In this document: piece after piece, positions 25,942-33,221 of the stretch
Position numbering within the stretch: position 1 is the first letter of the stretch
Layout of the letters: every line of letters begins with the position of its first letter
Origin: Candidatus Peribacteria bacterium
GTDB taxonomy: Bacteria > Patescibacteriota > Gracilibacteria > Peribacterales > Peribacteraceae
Length of the DNA stretch: 64,000 bases
Reading direction: 5' to 3'
Assembly (NCBI GenBank): GCA_020632295.1
Contig: JACKFU010000002.1
Coordinates: 310,001 to 374,000 of the forward strand
The notes under the pieces: generated by a model
Databases searched by the model: none
What the model saw: only the letters and a program-made list of their open reading frames with translations
What the model was told of the DNA's origin: nothing
Position numbers and translations under genes: made by a program

Positions 25942-26952
25942 CTACAGAACGACCACCTCATCTTCAAGCCGAATGCCAAACTTTCCGGGGAGGTACACCC
26001 CTGGTTCGATGGTGACGATTTCGTTTGTTTTTAGCACAACTTTTGGTGCTTTGATAGACAGGGATGGTCCTTCATGAATGTCGAGACCGACACCGTGGCC
26101 GAGTGAATGTATGAAGTACTGCTCCAGACCTTCTTCTCGTAACACCTCTCGAGCAACTTCATCGAGTCTATGATTTGTCACCTCTGCACCTTCTGCACCT
26201 TTTATTACCTCTGTCGCCCTTCTCTTTGCTCTCTGCACTGCATCGTACACACGCTTCTGCTCTGCGGTCGGTTTTCCTACAAAAAATACTCTGCTCTGGT
26301 CACTGCAGTACCCATTAATACGGACACCACAATCAATTTGCACAATATCACGAGATTGAAGTTTCGTTATACCAGGATGATGATGTGGATGCGCTGAGTT
26401 TTTGCCAAAGGCAACGATAGCATCGAAACTGAGTTCATCTGCCCCAAGATCTGCTGCCCACCGACGAATGTGCTCTGCAACTTCTCTCTCCGTTACCCCT
26501 TTTTGTAGGAATGAAGGGATTTTTTGCATAATTTGCCCTGTAATGCGCTGTGCCTTGCGAAAATTCTTCAACTCCTCGGCAGATTTGGACCGACGAAATT
26601 CTTCAATAACTTCCCTAGTTTGTACAAATTTTGTATTCTTAAATTTTCTCTTCCATATGCCAATTCTTGATACAGTAATGTGCTCAGACTCAAATCCGCA
26701 TTGCTGCACATTCTGCATGTCACGCTCGAAACATTCAATCTCTCGCACCTGACACCTATCGCCTTTTACCTGCTTCTTTGCCATTTCCCTATATCTTCCA
26801 TCAACATACAATTTCATGTTTTTCCCTCGAATGAGCACTAAACCTGCACTTACACTCAGACCTGTCAGATAACGAATGTTTGTGAGATCTGATATAAGCA
26901 ACACCGGGATTTTCGCATGCCTAAGGATTGTTGATGGACATCGCGGAAGCAT
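25942..26952 (-). CDS. Xaa-Pro peptidase, M24 family
   Basis: 336 residues from ATG 26952. A metallopeptidase removing N-terminal residues before proline. The creatinase-like N-domain contains LISDLTNIRYLTGLS; the pita-bread catalytic domain contains IDCGVRINGYCSDQSRVF, HSLGHGVGLDIHEGPSL, IEPGVYL and the final IRLEDEVVV, which together supply the five metal ligands. The protein ends right after the last motif, as in short PepQ-like forms. Near 247-256 a GAEGAEV insert is encoded by a repeat shared with the PKD protein and nrdJ. The start at 26952 fits the family N-terminus and lies 6 nt after TACCCT; an ATG at 27015 would overlap the divergent pilin gene. Confidence 0.92.
   Translation of the reverse strand: MLPRCPSTILRHAKIPVLLISDLTNIRYLTGLSVSAGLVLIRGKNMKLYVDGRYREMAKKQVKGDRCQVREIECFERDMQNVQQCGFESEHITVSRIGIWKRKFKNTKFVQTREVIEEFRRSKSAEELKNFRKAQRITGQIMQKIPSFLQKGVTEREVAEHIRRWAADLGADELSFDAIVAFGKNSAHPHHHPGITKLQSRDIVQIDCGVRINGYCSDQSRVFFVGKPTAEQKRVYDAVQRAKRRATEVIKGAEGAEVTNHRLDEVAREVLREEGLEQYFIHSLGHGVGLDIHEGPSLSIKAPKVVLKTNEIVTIEPGVYLPGKFGIRLEDEVVVL
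26184..26212. repeat. GAAGGTGCAGAGGT repeat inside M24 peptidase gene
   Basis: On the coding strand GGTGCAGAAGGTGCAGAGGT encodes GAEGAEV. The same word occurs at 29117-29139, and variants at 49356-49385 and 35260-35340. Confidence 0.7.
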
Positions 26953-26958
26953 ATGCAA

Positions 26959-26964
26959 AGGGTA
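26959..26964 (-). promoter_or_regulatory. -10 box of the M24 peptidase gene
   Basis: TACCCT ends 6 nt before the ATG at 26952. It supports the shorter start. Confidence 0.45.
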
Positions 26965-26982
26965 GCGTGAAACACGAAAATT

Positions 26983-26991
26983 TGCTACAAT
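26983..26991 (+). promoter_or_regulatory. Extended -10 promoter of the pilin/PKD operon
   Basis: TGC+TACAAT, predicted +1 26998, ATG 27002: a 4-nt leader. Confidence 0.6.
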
Positions 26992-27001
26992 AGTATGAAA
27001 C

Positions 27002-27637
27002 ATGAACATTCTCACTCCCCTCCTCCTTGGTATCGTCTGCGCTGTAGTGCCCGACTTGGCGCTTGCACAATTTTACAATGGACCTGGTATTGTCGGTGGT
27101 ATTACCGCTGCAGAAGCTGTTGGTGGTATTGCGGGAAATGATATTCGTACTGTTGTTCTCAACATACTCCTTGCTCTTCTACTCTTTATGGGTCTTGCAG
27201 CAGTTGTTGTTATTGTTATTGCAGGAATATGGCTTGTCCTTAGCCTTGGTGATGAATCTGCAATGGACAGGGCAAAGAAAATTATTCTCTATACAATTGC
27301 TGGCCTTATTCTCATTGCGCTTGCTTCGGCATTGGTAATGTTCCTCATTACTGCTACAGGCGGCACGAGCATCTTCGGTGAGGTACCCAATCTCGGTGCA
27401 GCTGGTGGAACGGATATTCGCGCAACAGTTACCGCTATTCTCAAAAGCATTCTTAACTTTATGGCACTTATTGCTGTGGTTGTGATTGTACTTGCGGGTA
27501 TTTACATGGTTGTTAGCCTTGGAAACGAAACAGCAATTGAACGTGCAAAACGCATGATTCTCTACGTTGTTATCGGTCTTATCGTCATCCTCTTGGCACG
27601 TGCCATCGTAGGTCTTGTTTCCTCGATAGTCGTATAA
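27002..27637 (+). CDS. Tandem-duplicated VirB2/TrbC-like pilin
   Basis: 211 residues. The signal peptide is 1-22 (ending LALA). Two homologous units follow, about 46-113 and 139-209. Each opens with DIR followed by a hydrophobic helix (VVVIVIAGIWLVLSLG / VVVIVLAGIYMVVSLG), a polar turn (DESAMDRAKK / NETAIERAKR) and a second helix (IILYTIAGLIL / MILYVVIGLIV). This is the hairpin of VirB2/TrbC pilins of type IV secretion, here fused in duplicate. It would sit in the membrane before assembly. The stop overlaps the start of the PKD protein (TAATG), so the two are coupled. Confidence 0.75.
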   Translation: MNILTPLLLGIVCAVVPDLALAQFYNGPGIVGGITAAEAVGGIAGNDIRTVVLNILLALLLFMGLAAVVVIVIAGIWLVLSLGDESAMDRAKKIILYTIAGLILIALASALVMFLITATGGTSIFGEVPNLGAAGGTDIRATVTAILKSILNFMALIAVVVIVLAGIYMVVSLGNETAIERAKRMILYVVIGLIVILLARAIVGLVSSIVV

Positions 27638-29223
27638 TGACTGGAATTCGCACCACTATCGCTGCACTGTTTGCCATTGCTGCTACATGCGGAGCAGCGG
27701 GAGCATCATCAGAAACATTGACGGTACCGATTGGAAGTATTTTTGAAATACAAGCAGCAACAGAAAGCGATGCGACTATTAACTGGGTCCTAACACAGGG
27801 GGAAGAGTTTATCGAATCAAGTAATGAGCAGGTATTTAGAACACGATTCTCCCGTGAGGGGACGTACATGCTCATGGGCCAAGTGCAACGTGGCAGCGCA
27901 AAAACAGAACGTGTCTTTACCCTTAATGTCCATACGAGGAATACGGAAGATGTGCTACCGGCAAATGGTCCAAGTGGCATTGTCTCTATTGAACCTATTG
28001 CTATTTCTGCATCACAGCAGGTTATTACCATGACCCCTGTGCGTACTGATGTAAAGGTTCTTGCGCTCGACCTGGATACCACTGTCGATAGTAATGGTGA
28101 CGGCAACCCCAACAACGATGAAGACACACGCAATACACTCTTTCGTTCTGAGAGAAATCCGCTTCGTATTTGGTTTGTGGATGGGGTAGATCGCACTATT
28201 CGCTTTGGTGCATTACTCAATGACGGCAATACTGTCTTTAGCAACATGCAGGTAAGTGCAGCACCAGAACCAGAACCTTCTCCTATCCAGAATGCTGCAG
28301 ATATGAAAGTGCTGGTCTTACGTAGTGACAATGGCGAGGTGCAGTACGCACTACGTATGGAACGAGAGCAAAGCGAACCTGTACTACTTCAGTGGGATTT
28401 TGGTGACGGAAACCAGAGCCTGCTTGATCGACCTATTCACCTCTATGCAGAGTCTGGAAACTATACAGTGACTGTTGAAGTTCGCAGTCTGCGTAATGGA
28501 GAGATAATCGGTAAAGCAAGTGACGAACTTATGGTCAATCGTATGCAAGAAGTAGAGCCTGACCAATCGCAAACAAACGAGACGACGAAGAGTGAAGGCG
28601 GTTCGTTATTTGGACTTATTGGTAAACTCCTTCTGAGTATTGTCTTCTTTGGAGCGCTAGGAGCGGCCATCATGTTTATTGTTAGTAAGATAAAAGAGAA
28701 GGGCTTCTCCTTAGAAAAGACGATGGAAATGGCAGAGCAAACTATTGTGAAACCGCCTAGTCCTGAACCGAGTGCTGACCTTCCACCGATGGAAATTGCC
28801 GTAGAAGAAGTAGAAGTGCCAGTGGAGCCGCCAGCTCCAGAACCGGAACCAGAACCTGAGGCGTCGACGCCAGATTGGCTGCAAGCAGGCCTCCAAAGTG
28901 CACAGGAAACCGAAACTTCTCATGCTCCCGACTGGCTGCAAGCAGGAATGGAAAAAGTAGAGGAACAGGAATCAACTCTGGAAACACCAGCTGTGCCTGA
29001 GGATACAAGTGCAGAAAAAGAAGATGCTGCGCGCGAGAAGAAGCGCCGGAAGCGCCAGCGATACCGTGAAAATGTAAAGAAGCGTAAGGAGGAAGAAGAG
29101 GAGACAGAAGTGGTAGAAGGTGCAGAAGGTGCAGAGGTTGCTGATGCAAATGAGCCCATTGCGTTTATAAAGGCAGAAGATATTGAGCCACTCAATCCTG
29201 CAGATGACCAAAAGCCTGCCTAA
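27637..29223 (+). CDS. Secreted/membrane PKD-domain protein with acidic cytoplasmic tail
   Basis: 528 residues. A signal peptide (1-23) is followed by extracellular beta-rich domains. The last of these is a PKD domain near 246-290, with LQWDFGDGNQS and YAESGNYTVTVEV. A single membrane helix lies about 325-352. The cytoplasmic tail is acidic and proline-rich, contains PDWLQAG twice (about 411-417 and 431-437), then a strongly basic stretch (EKKRRKRQRYRENVKKRKEE) and a GAEGAEV repeat near 490-503. It may anchor or gate the pilin encoded just upstream. Function is inferred only from context. Confidence 0.8.
   Translation: MTGIRTTIAALFAIAATCGAAGASSETLTVPIGSIFEIQAATESDATINWVLTQGEEFIESSNEQVFRTRFSREGTYMLMGQVQRGSAKTERVFTLNVHTRNTEDVLPANGPSGIVSIEPIAISASQQVITMTPVRTDVKVLALDLDTTVDSNGDGNPNNDEDTRNTLFRSERNPLRIWFVDGVDRTIRFGALLNDGNTVFSNMQVSAAPEPEPSPIQNAADMKVLVLRSDNGEVQYALRMEREQSEPVLLQWDFGDGNQSLLDRPIHLYAESGNYTVTVEVRSLRNGEIIGKASDELMVNRMQEVEPDQSQTNETTKSEGGSLFGLIGKLLLSIVFFGALGAAIMFIVSKIKEKGFSLEKTMEMAEQTIVKPPSPEPSADLPPMEIAVEEVEVPVEPPAPEPEPEPEASTPDWLQAGLQSAQETETSHAPDWLQAGMEKVEEQESTLETPAVPEDTSAEKEDAAREKKRRKRQRYRENVKKRKEEEEETEVVEGAEGAEVADANEPIAFIKAEDIEPLNPADDQKPA
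29107..29140. repeat. GAAGGTGCAGAGGT repeat inside PKD gene
   Basis: GAAGGTGCAGAAGGTGCAG on the plus strand encodes EGAEGAEV; it shares a perfect core with the M24 peptidase repeat. Confidence 0.7.
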
Positions 29224-29274
29224 GTCTCTTTTCATATGGGAAAAGCCCTAGTAGGATAGAGCGGCTGTTTTCAT

Positions 29275-29352
29275 GGCGAGATTAGCTCAGCTGGTTAGAG
29301 CGTCCGGTTGTGGTCCGGAAGGTCAAGGGTTCGAACCCCTTATCTCGCCCCA
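29275..29352 (+). tRNA. tRNA-His (anticodon GTG)
   Basis: The acceptor stem is GCGAGAT/ATCTCGC, with an additional G at 29275 opposite C 29349, the G-1 identity element of tRNA-His. The D-arm is GCTC/GAGC and the anticodon stem TCCGG/CCGGA with loop TTGTGGT (anticodon 29310-29312). The T-arm is AAGGG-TTCGAAC-CCCTT. The terminal CCA appears encoded (29350-29352). hisS lies 2.5 kb downstream. Confidence 0.95.
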
Positions 29353-29361
29353 GATTATCTC

Positions 29362-29367
29362 TATACT
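29362..29367 (+). promoter_or_regulatory. -10 box of the 60-residue gene
   Basis: TATACT, predicted +1 29374, ATG 29376. Confidence 0.5.
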
Positions 29368-29375
29368 TTTCTCTT

Positions 29376-29558
29376 ATGCACAACTCTCAATCCCTCTCCG
29401 AGCACGGTGGCGTGCATGTAAGCATCGGCAACAAGCTAGAACCCGTTTCTCCTGAGGAAGGAGAGTGTTATTCCCGGAATGTGCTCAAGCAGCGTGAGTT
29501 ATCTCGAGAGCGACGAGAGCGTATTTCGCAGATGCGTGCAATTCTCAACAGAAAGTAA
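29376..29558 (+). CDS. Small basic hypothetical protein
   Basis: 60 residues, family not recognised. The first half is polar (HGGVHVSIGNKLEPVSPEEGE). The second half is a strongly basic helix (LKQRELSRERRERISQMRAILNRK), which could bind nucleic acid. It lies just after tRNA-His with its own -10 box 8 nt from the ATG. The longer ORF reading starts inside the tRNA and is wrong. Confidence 0.6.
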   Translation: MHNSQSLSEHGGVHVSIGNKLEPVSPEEGECYSRNVLKQRELSRERRERISQMRAILNRK

Positions 29559-29597
29559 TATCAATGGTTTCCCCTACTCGCTCCAGAGCAAGCCTCG

Positions 29598-29606
29598 TGG
29601 TACTCT
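29598..29606 (+). promoter_or_regulatory. Extended -10 promoter of the SGNH-MBOAT operon
   Basis: TGG+TACTCT ends exactly 6 nt before the ATG at 29613. It is the same nine-base box as before der. Confidence 0.6.
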
Positions 29607-29612
29607 CCGCAC

Positions 29613-30614
29613 ATGCCCTCCTATTGTGTTGAGCACATTACAATAAAGCCACTTCCTGCCTTAGCAACAAGAGTTCTTCTGTGGTCTACTGCATGGTTTG
29701 CACTCATCAATATTGCTGTTTGGTGGGTCTGTGATGTGCAGTTTTTTTCTCTCATCTGGCAGGGCAGACTGTTAAATGACCCCAGTGAGCAAGAGATTAC
29801 CGCCGTTATGGAAGATATCAAACGTGAAAAAATACCACATACTATTCTCCTTGGTGATAGCACCATATGGGGAATTGAGCTTCCATACGAAGATACTGTT
29901 GCCGCAAAACTTGCAGGGGACTCGATCATTAATCTCGCAACACCCGGCGATACATTCTACGACCAACTGGCGATTATTAAGTACCTCTACACACCAGACG
30001 ACCAGTATGTCTTTTTTATTAACCCTGTGTGGTTCAATACAACGCACGACAACAGAGATACTGCAGAGGTACTACGATTTCCAAATCTTGCAGCAAAATA
30101 TATCGATACAGGAGTGCCCGGTGACCGTGGTGCTATTGTTGCGACACGTAGACTGATGATGCATCTTGTTCCTCTCTATCGAAACCGAGATAGTCTGCAT
30201 AACATGCTGCTCCATATGCATCCTCGTCGGGTAGTAGATGTGATTTTAAATCGCCTACGGCCTTCTGATCGGGAGAAAGAACCGCTAGCAGAACGTACAC
30301 TGTCTGATGACGATGTACGAGACTTTCGCAAGATTCGCAGCACGCAAAACTACGCCGAGCTCAACGAAGTACTCAGTCACCTCAAAGATTACAATAATAT
30401 CACCTACGTCATTCTGGATGATCGCATTTTTAAACGAACGGCACAGGTTGAAGAGAATATGAACATACTGCATGAACTTGTTGCGTCTACTGGAAAGACA
30501 CTCGATCTCCATAACACATTTCGCAACGAGCACTTTATGGACTTTACCCATCTGAATGCTGAGGGTCACTCCTATCTTGCATCACGACTTTACGCATTCC
30601 TCTATGCCAATTAA
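29613..30614 (+). CDS. Membrane-anchored SGNH/GDSL-type protein (DltD/AlgX-like partner of MBOAT)
   Basis: 333 residues. A membrane anchor lies at about 20-42. The catalytic nucleophile block is LLGDSTIWG (S83). The C-terminal block is DFTHLNAEGH, giving D310 and H312 as the other triad residues. Such periplasmic SGNH proteins transfer or remove acyl groups on exported glycans together with a membrane-bound O-acyltransferase. The MBOAT gene follows and overlaps by 11 bp, which supports this pairing. Acyl group and acceptor cannot be read from sequence. Confidence 0.85.
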   Translation: MPSYCVEHITIKPLPALATRVLLWSTAWFALINIAVWWVCDVQFFSLIWQGRLLNDPSEQEITAVMEDIKREKIPHTILLGDSTIWGIELPYEDTVAAKLAGDSIINLATPGDTFYDQLAIIKYLYTPDDQYVFFINPVWFNTTHDNRDTAEVLRFPNLAAKYIDTGVPGDRGAIVATRRLMMHLVPLYRNRDSLHNMLLHMHPRRVVDVILNRLRPSDREKEPLAERTLSDDDVRDFRKIRSTQNYAELNEVLSHLKDYNNITYVILDDRIFKRTAQVEENMNILHELVASTGKTLDLHNTFRNEHFMDFTHLNAEGHSYLASRLYAFLYAN

Positions 30615-31692
30615 TTCGTCACTCTATCTTTTCTTTCTTGGCTGTGGAGCACTGGTGCACCAGTTGCTTCCATTGCAACACCGAAGAGTATGGCTCTTAC
30701 TTCTCAGTCTAATGTTCTATGCCTATGCTGGAACTTCATCCTTCATCATTTTTATAGGCATCACGCTGGTTACCTTTTTCTTTCAAGAGTACCTGTGGCT
30801 CACAGTGATATTGCTGGTAGCCCTACTAGGCTACTTTAAATACATTTCCACAGGGCAGATTCTGTTTCCTCTTGGTCTTTCGTATGTTGTCTTTGAATGC
30901 ATTCACCTGGTTGCCGACAGAAAGCGTGGCGCACTAAACCATGTCTCGCTGTATGAACTTGTGCAGTTTACCTTCTTCTTTCCTGCTCGCAGCGCTGGTC
31001 CCATAAAGCGCATTGAAGATTTTCGAGAAGATCTGGCAAACAGTAGTGTTACAAAAGAACATCTTGCCTACGGTCTGTTCTTTTTGATACTCGGCTACGC
31101 ACAAAAAACCATTATTGCCGATTCTCTTACCGGCGTGACTGACATTCTCGGCACACCCGACCAACTCCGAGGATCACTCGATACTCTGCTACTTTTGTAT
31201 GCCTATTCCATTCGAATTTATGCGGACTTTGCTGGACTTACCTCCATTGCCATTGGAAGTGCACTGCTCTTTGGTATTCGGGTACCAAAGAACTTTCATT
31301 ATCCATACTTGCAACCCAATATCGCACGCTTTTGGCGCAGTTGGCATATGAGCCTTTCTGATTGGGCACGAGACTACATCTACATTCCACTTGGTGGAAA
31401 TCGTGTTTCTTATCTTAGAAACCTACTGAACTTGATGATCGTGATGCTCGCTATCGGCTTGTGGCATGGCTCAACACTCAACTTTGCAGCCTGGGGACTG
31501 TATCAGGGAGTAGGACTGTGCATTCACCGAATATGGCTCAGTGCCATTGGTACGCGTATTCCACATACCTGGTGGACCTACGCACTCGGTATGCTCCTCA
31601 CCTTCCACTTTGTAACGGTTGGATGGGCATTATTTGTGACAACATCTCTTACAGACTCCATGTACATCCTCTCAGCACTCTTTTCGTTATAA
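30604..31692 (+). CDS. MBOAT family O-acyltransferase (AlgI/DltB-like)
   Basis: 362 residues, nearly all membrane helices. The family signatures are RFWRSWHMSLSDWARDYIYIPLGGNR and, further on, MLAIGLWHGSTLNFAAWGLYQG, whose WHG histidine is the catalytic one. It moves acyl groups across the membrane onto surface polymers. It is shorter than AlgI (about 450-520), having lost N-terminal helices. The start at 30604 overlaps the SGNH gene; the track to 30556 is a longer reading in which the first 16 residues lack hydrophobic character. A 36-residue membrane peptide follows after 1 nt. Confidence 0.9.
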   Translation: MPINSSLYLFFLGCGALVHQLLPLQHRRVWLLLLSLMFYAYAGTSSFIIFIGITLVTFFFQEYLWLTVILLVALLGYFKYISTGQILFPLGLSYVVFECIHLVADRKRGALNHVSLYELVQFTFFFPARSAGPIKRIEDFREDLANSSVTKEHLAYGLFFLILGYAQKTIIADSLTGVTDILGTPDQLRGSLDTLLLLYAYSIRIYADFAGLTSIAIGSALLFGIRVPKNFHYPYLQPNIARFWRSWHMSLSDWARDYIYIPLGGNRVSYLRNLLNLMIVMLAIGLWHGSTLNFAAWGLYQGVGLCIHRIWLSAIGTRIPHTWWTYALGMLLTFHFVTVGWALFVTTSLTDSMYILSALFSL

Positions 31693-31693
31693 T

Positions 31694-31804
31694 ATGAACC
31701 AGCTCAAATCAGCTCTTCTCGGCCTTACTATTGCCCTGATTATCAGTGCTATCATCGCATTTGGCAAAGAATCGGCAACAGTGTTTATTTACAGTATTTT
31801 TTAG
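31694..31804 (+). CDS. 36-residue membrane microprotein after MBOAT
   Basis: ATG at 31694 lies 1 nt after the MBOAT stop; stop TAG at 31802-31804. One hydrophobic helix (LLGLTIALIISAIIAFG, about 8-24) carries a short polar tail with a terminal aromatic stretch (VFIYSIF). The position is reminiscent of DltX, a microprotein that accompanies DltB-type acyltransferases, but no sequence identity is claimed. Confidence 0.65.
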   Translation: MNQLKSALLGLTIALIISAIIAFGKESATVFIYSIF

Positions 31805-31863
31805 ATATTTGATAAATGCAACTCTTGCCTTGGCGAGATTCCACCGCTCTGGTAGCATTCCTG

Positions 31864-31869
31864 TATTGT
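31864..31869 (+). promoter_or_regulatory. Possible -10 box of hisS
   Basis: TG+TATTGT ends 8 nt before the ATG at 31878. No clear -35. Confidence 0.4.
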
Positions 31870-31877
31870 AAGCTTCT

Positions 31878-33218
31878 ATGGCAAGCGGAACGTTTCGTAC
31901 ACCAAAGGGTACTAGTGATGTCCTTCCAGAGGATCATCAGTATCAAACGTACATTAAAAAAGCAGTCCGTCACCGCTGTAGGCAGGCAGGTTTTAAACGT
32001 ATTGATCCACCGATATTCGAGAAGACATCGGTCTTTGAGCGAGGAATCGGGCAGCATACGGATATTGTTGAAAAGGAGCTTTTCCTTGTAAAATCGCACC
32101 ACACGGATGAAGGAGAACCAGAGGAGTTTGCTTTGCGACCAGAGTTTACGGCAGGGATTTGCCGCAGCTACATTGAACACGGGATGAAGCAACTGCCGCA
32201 ACCAGTGGAACTCTATTCTATTGGGCCGTGCTTTCGGCACGATAGACCACAGAAGGGACGCTACCGCCAGTTCCATCAGTTTGATTTAGAAGTCATTGGC
32301 CTCCATGATGCTTCGCTCGATGCGCAGCTTATCCATGTGATCAATAAGATTTTTAAAGACCTGCGCATCTACGACCGACTGACGATGCAACTGAATAACA
32401 TTGGAACGGCACAAAACCGCAAAGATTTTGTTGCAGCGCTAAAAGATTACTTCATTGGCAAAGAACGCAATCTCCCTGAACTTGATAGAACACGACTTGA
32501 GACAAACCCCCTGCGACTGCTAGATTCCAAGGAAGAAGATACCCAAATTCTTCTGAAGAATGCACCAACGCTTGACCAGTTTATTGATGATGAAAGCAAG
32601 CAGTACCACGAAACACTCAAGGAGTATCTTGATGCACTTGGTGCTACTTACGAGGAAAACCCCTATCTTGTCCGCGGTCTCGACTACTACAACCAAACCG
32701 TGTTTGAGTACTGGGATAACGATACTGGTGGCAAGAATGCCGTTGGAGGTGGTGGTCGGTACGATCCACTCATTGAAATGCTTGGCGGTGAACCGACACC
32801 CGGTGTTGGGTTTGCCGGGGGCATGGAACGCATTATCTACCAGATGAAGCAAGCGGGCGTTCAGGCACCACATAAAGATCAGATTGATATCTTTGTCGCG
32901 CAGCTTGGCCCTGAGGCAAAGAAGATGTGTCTTCTGCTTATCTCTCAACTCCGTGACCTTGGCATACACACACTTGGTGCGCTCGGTGAAGCAAGTCTAA
33001 AGAGCCAAATGCGCCTTGCTGATAAATTCCAAGCAAAGTACACGTTGCTCCTTGGACAGATGGAAGTAAAGGCAGGAACAATCATCCTGCGCGATATGGC
33101 TGCAGGAAAGCAGCAGGAAATTGCATTCAAAGAAGCTGTTCCAACCATAGTGAAACTTCTTGGTGAAGACAGCCTTGATACCTACACCTTAAACGATAAG
33201 TTCGAGGAAGAGGAATAA
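31878..33218 (+). CDS. hisS: Histidyl-tRNA synthetase
   Basis: 446 residues, class II synthetase charging tRNA-His. Motif 1 lies in GFKRIDPPIFEKT, motif 2 in IGPCFRHDRPQKGRYRQFHQFDLEVIG, the histidine-specific VRGLDYYNQTVFEYW is present, and motif 3 is GVGFAGGMERI. An anticodon-binding HGTP domain forms the C-terminus (about 335-430). Length is normal. The gene lies 2.5 kb from tRNA-His on the same strand and converges on gyrB with a 3-bp gap. Confidence 0.96.
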   Translation: MASGTFRTPKGTSDVLPEDHQYQTYIKKAVRHRCRQAGFKRIDPPIFEKTSVFERGIGQHTDIVEKELFLVKSHHTDEGEPEEFALRPEFTAGICRSYIEHGMKQLPQPVELYSIGPCFRHDRPQKGRYRQFHQFDLEVIGLHDASLDAQLIHVINKIFKDLRIYDRLTMQLNNIGTAQNRKDFVAALKDYFIGKERNLPELDRTRLETNPLRLLDSKEEDTQILLKNAPTLDQFIDDESKQYHETLKEYLDALGATYEENPYLVRGLDYYNQTVFEYWDNDTGGKNAVGGGGRYDPLIEMLGGEPTPGVGFAGGMERIIYQMKQAGVQAPHKDQIDIFVAQLGPEAKKMCLLLISQLRDLGIHTLGALGEASLKSQMRLADKFQAKYTLLLGQMEVKAGTIILRDMAAGKQQEIAFKEAVPTIVKLLGEDSLDTYTLNDKFEEEE

Positions 33219-33221
33219 GCA

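Noticed and set aside
29227..29245. CTTTTC...GAAAAG hairpin after the PKD gene as terminator
   Set aside because: The stem is AT-rich and no T tract follows; it would be weak at best.
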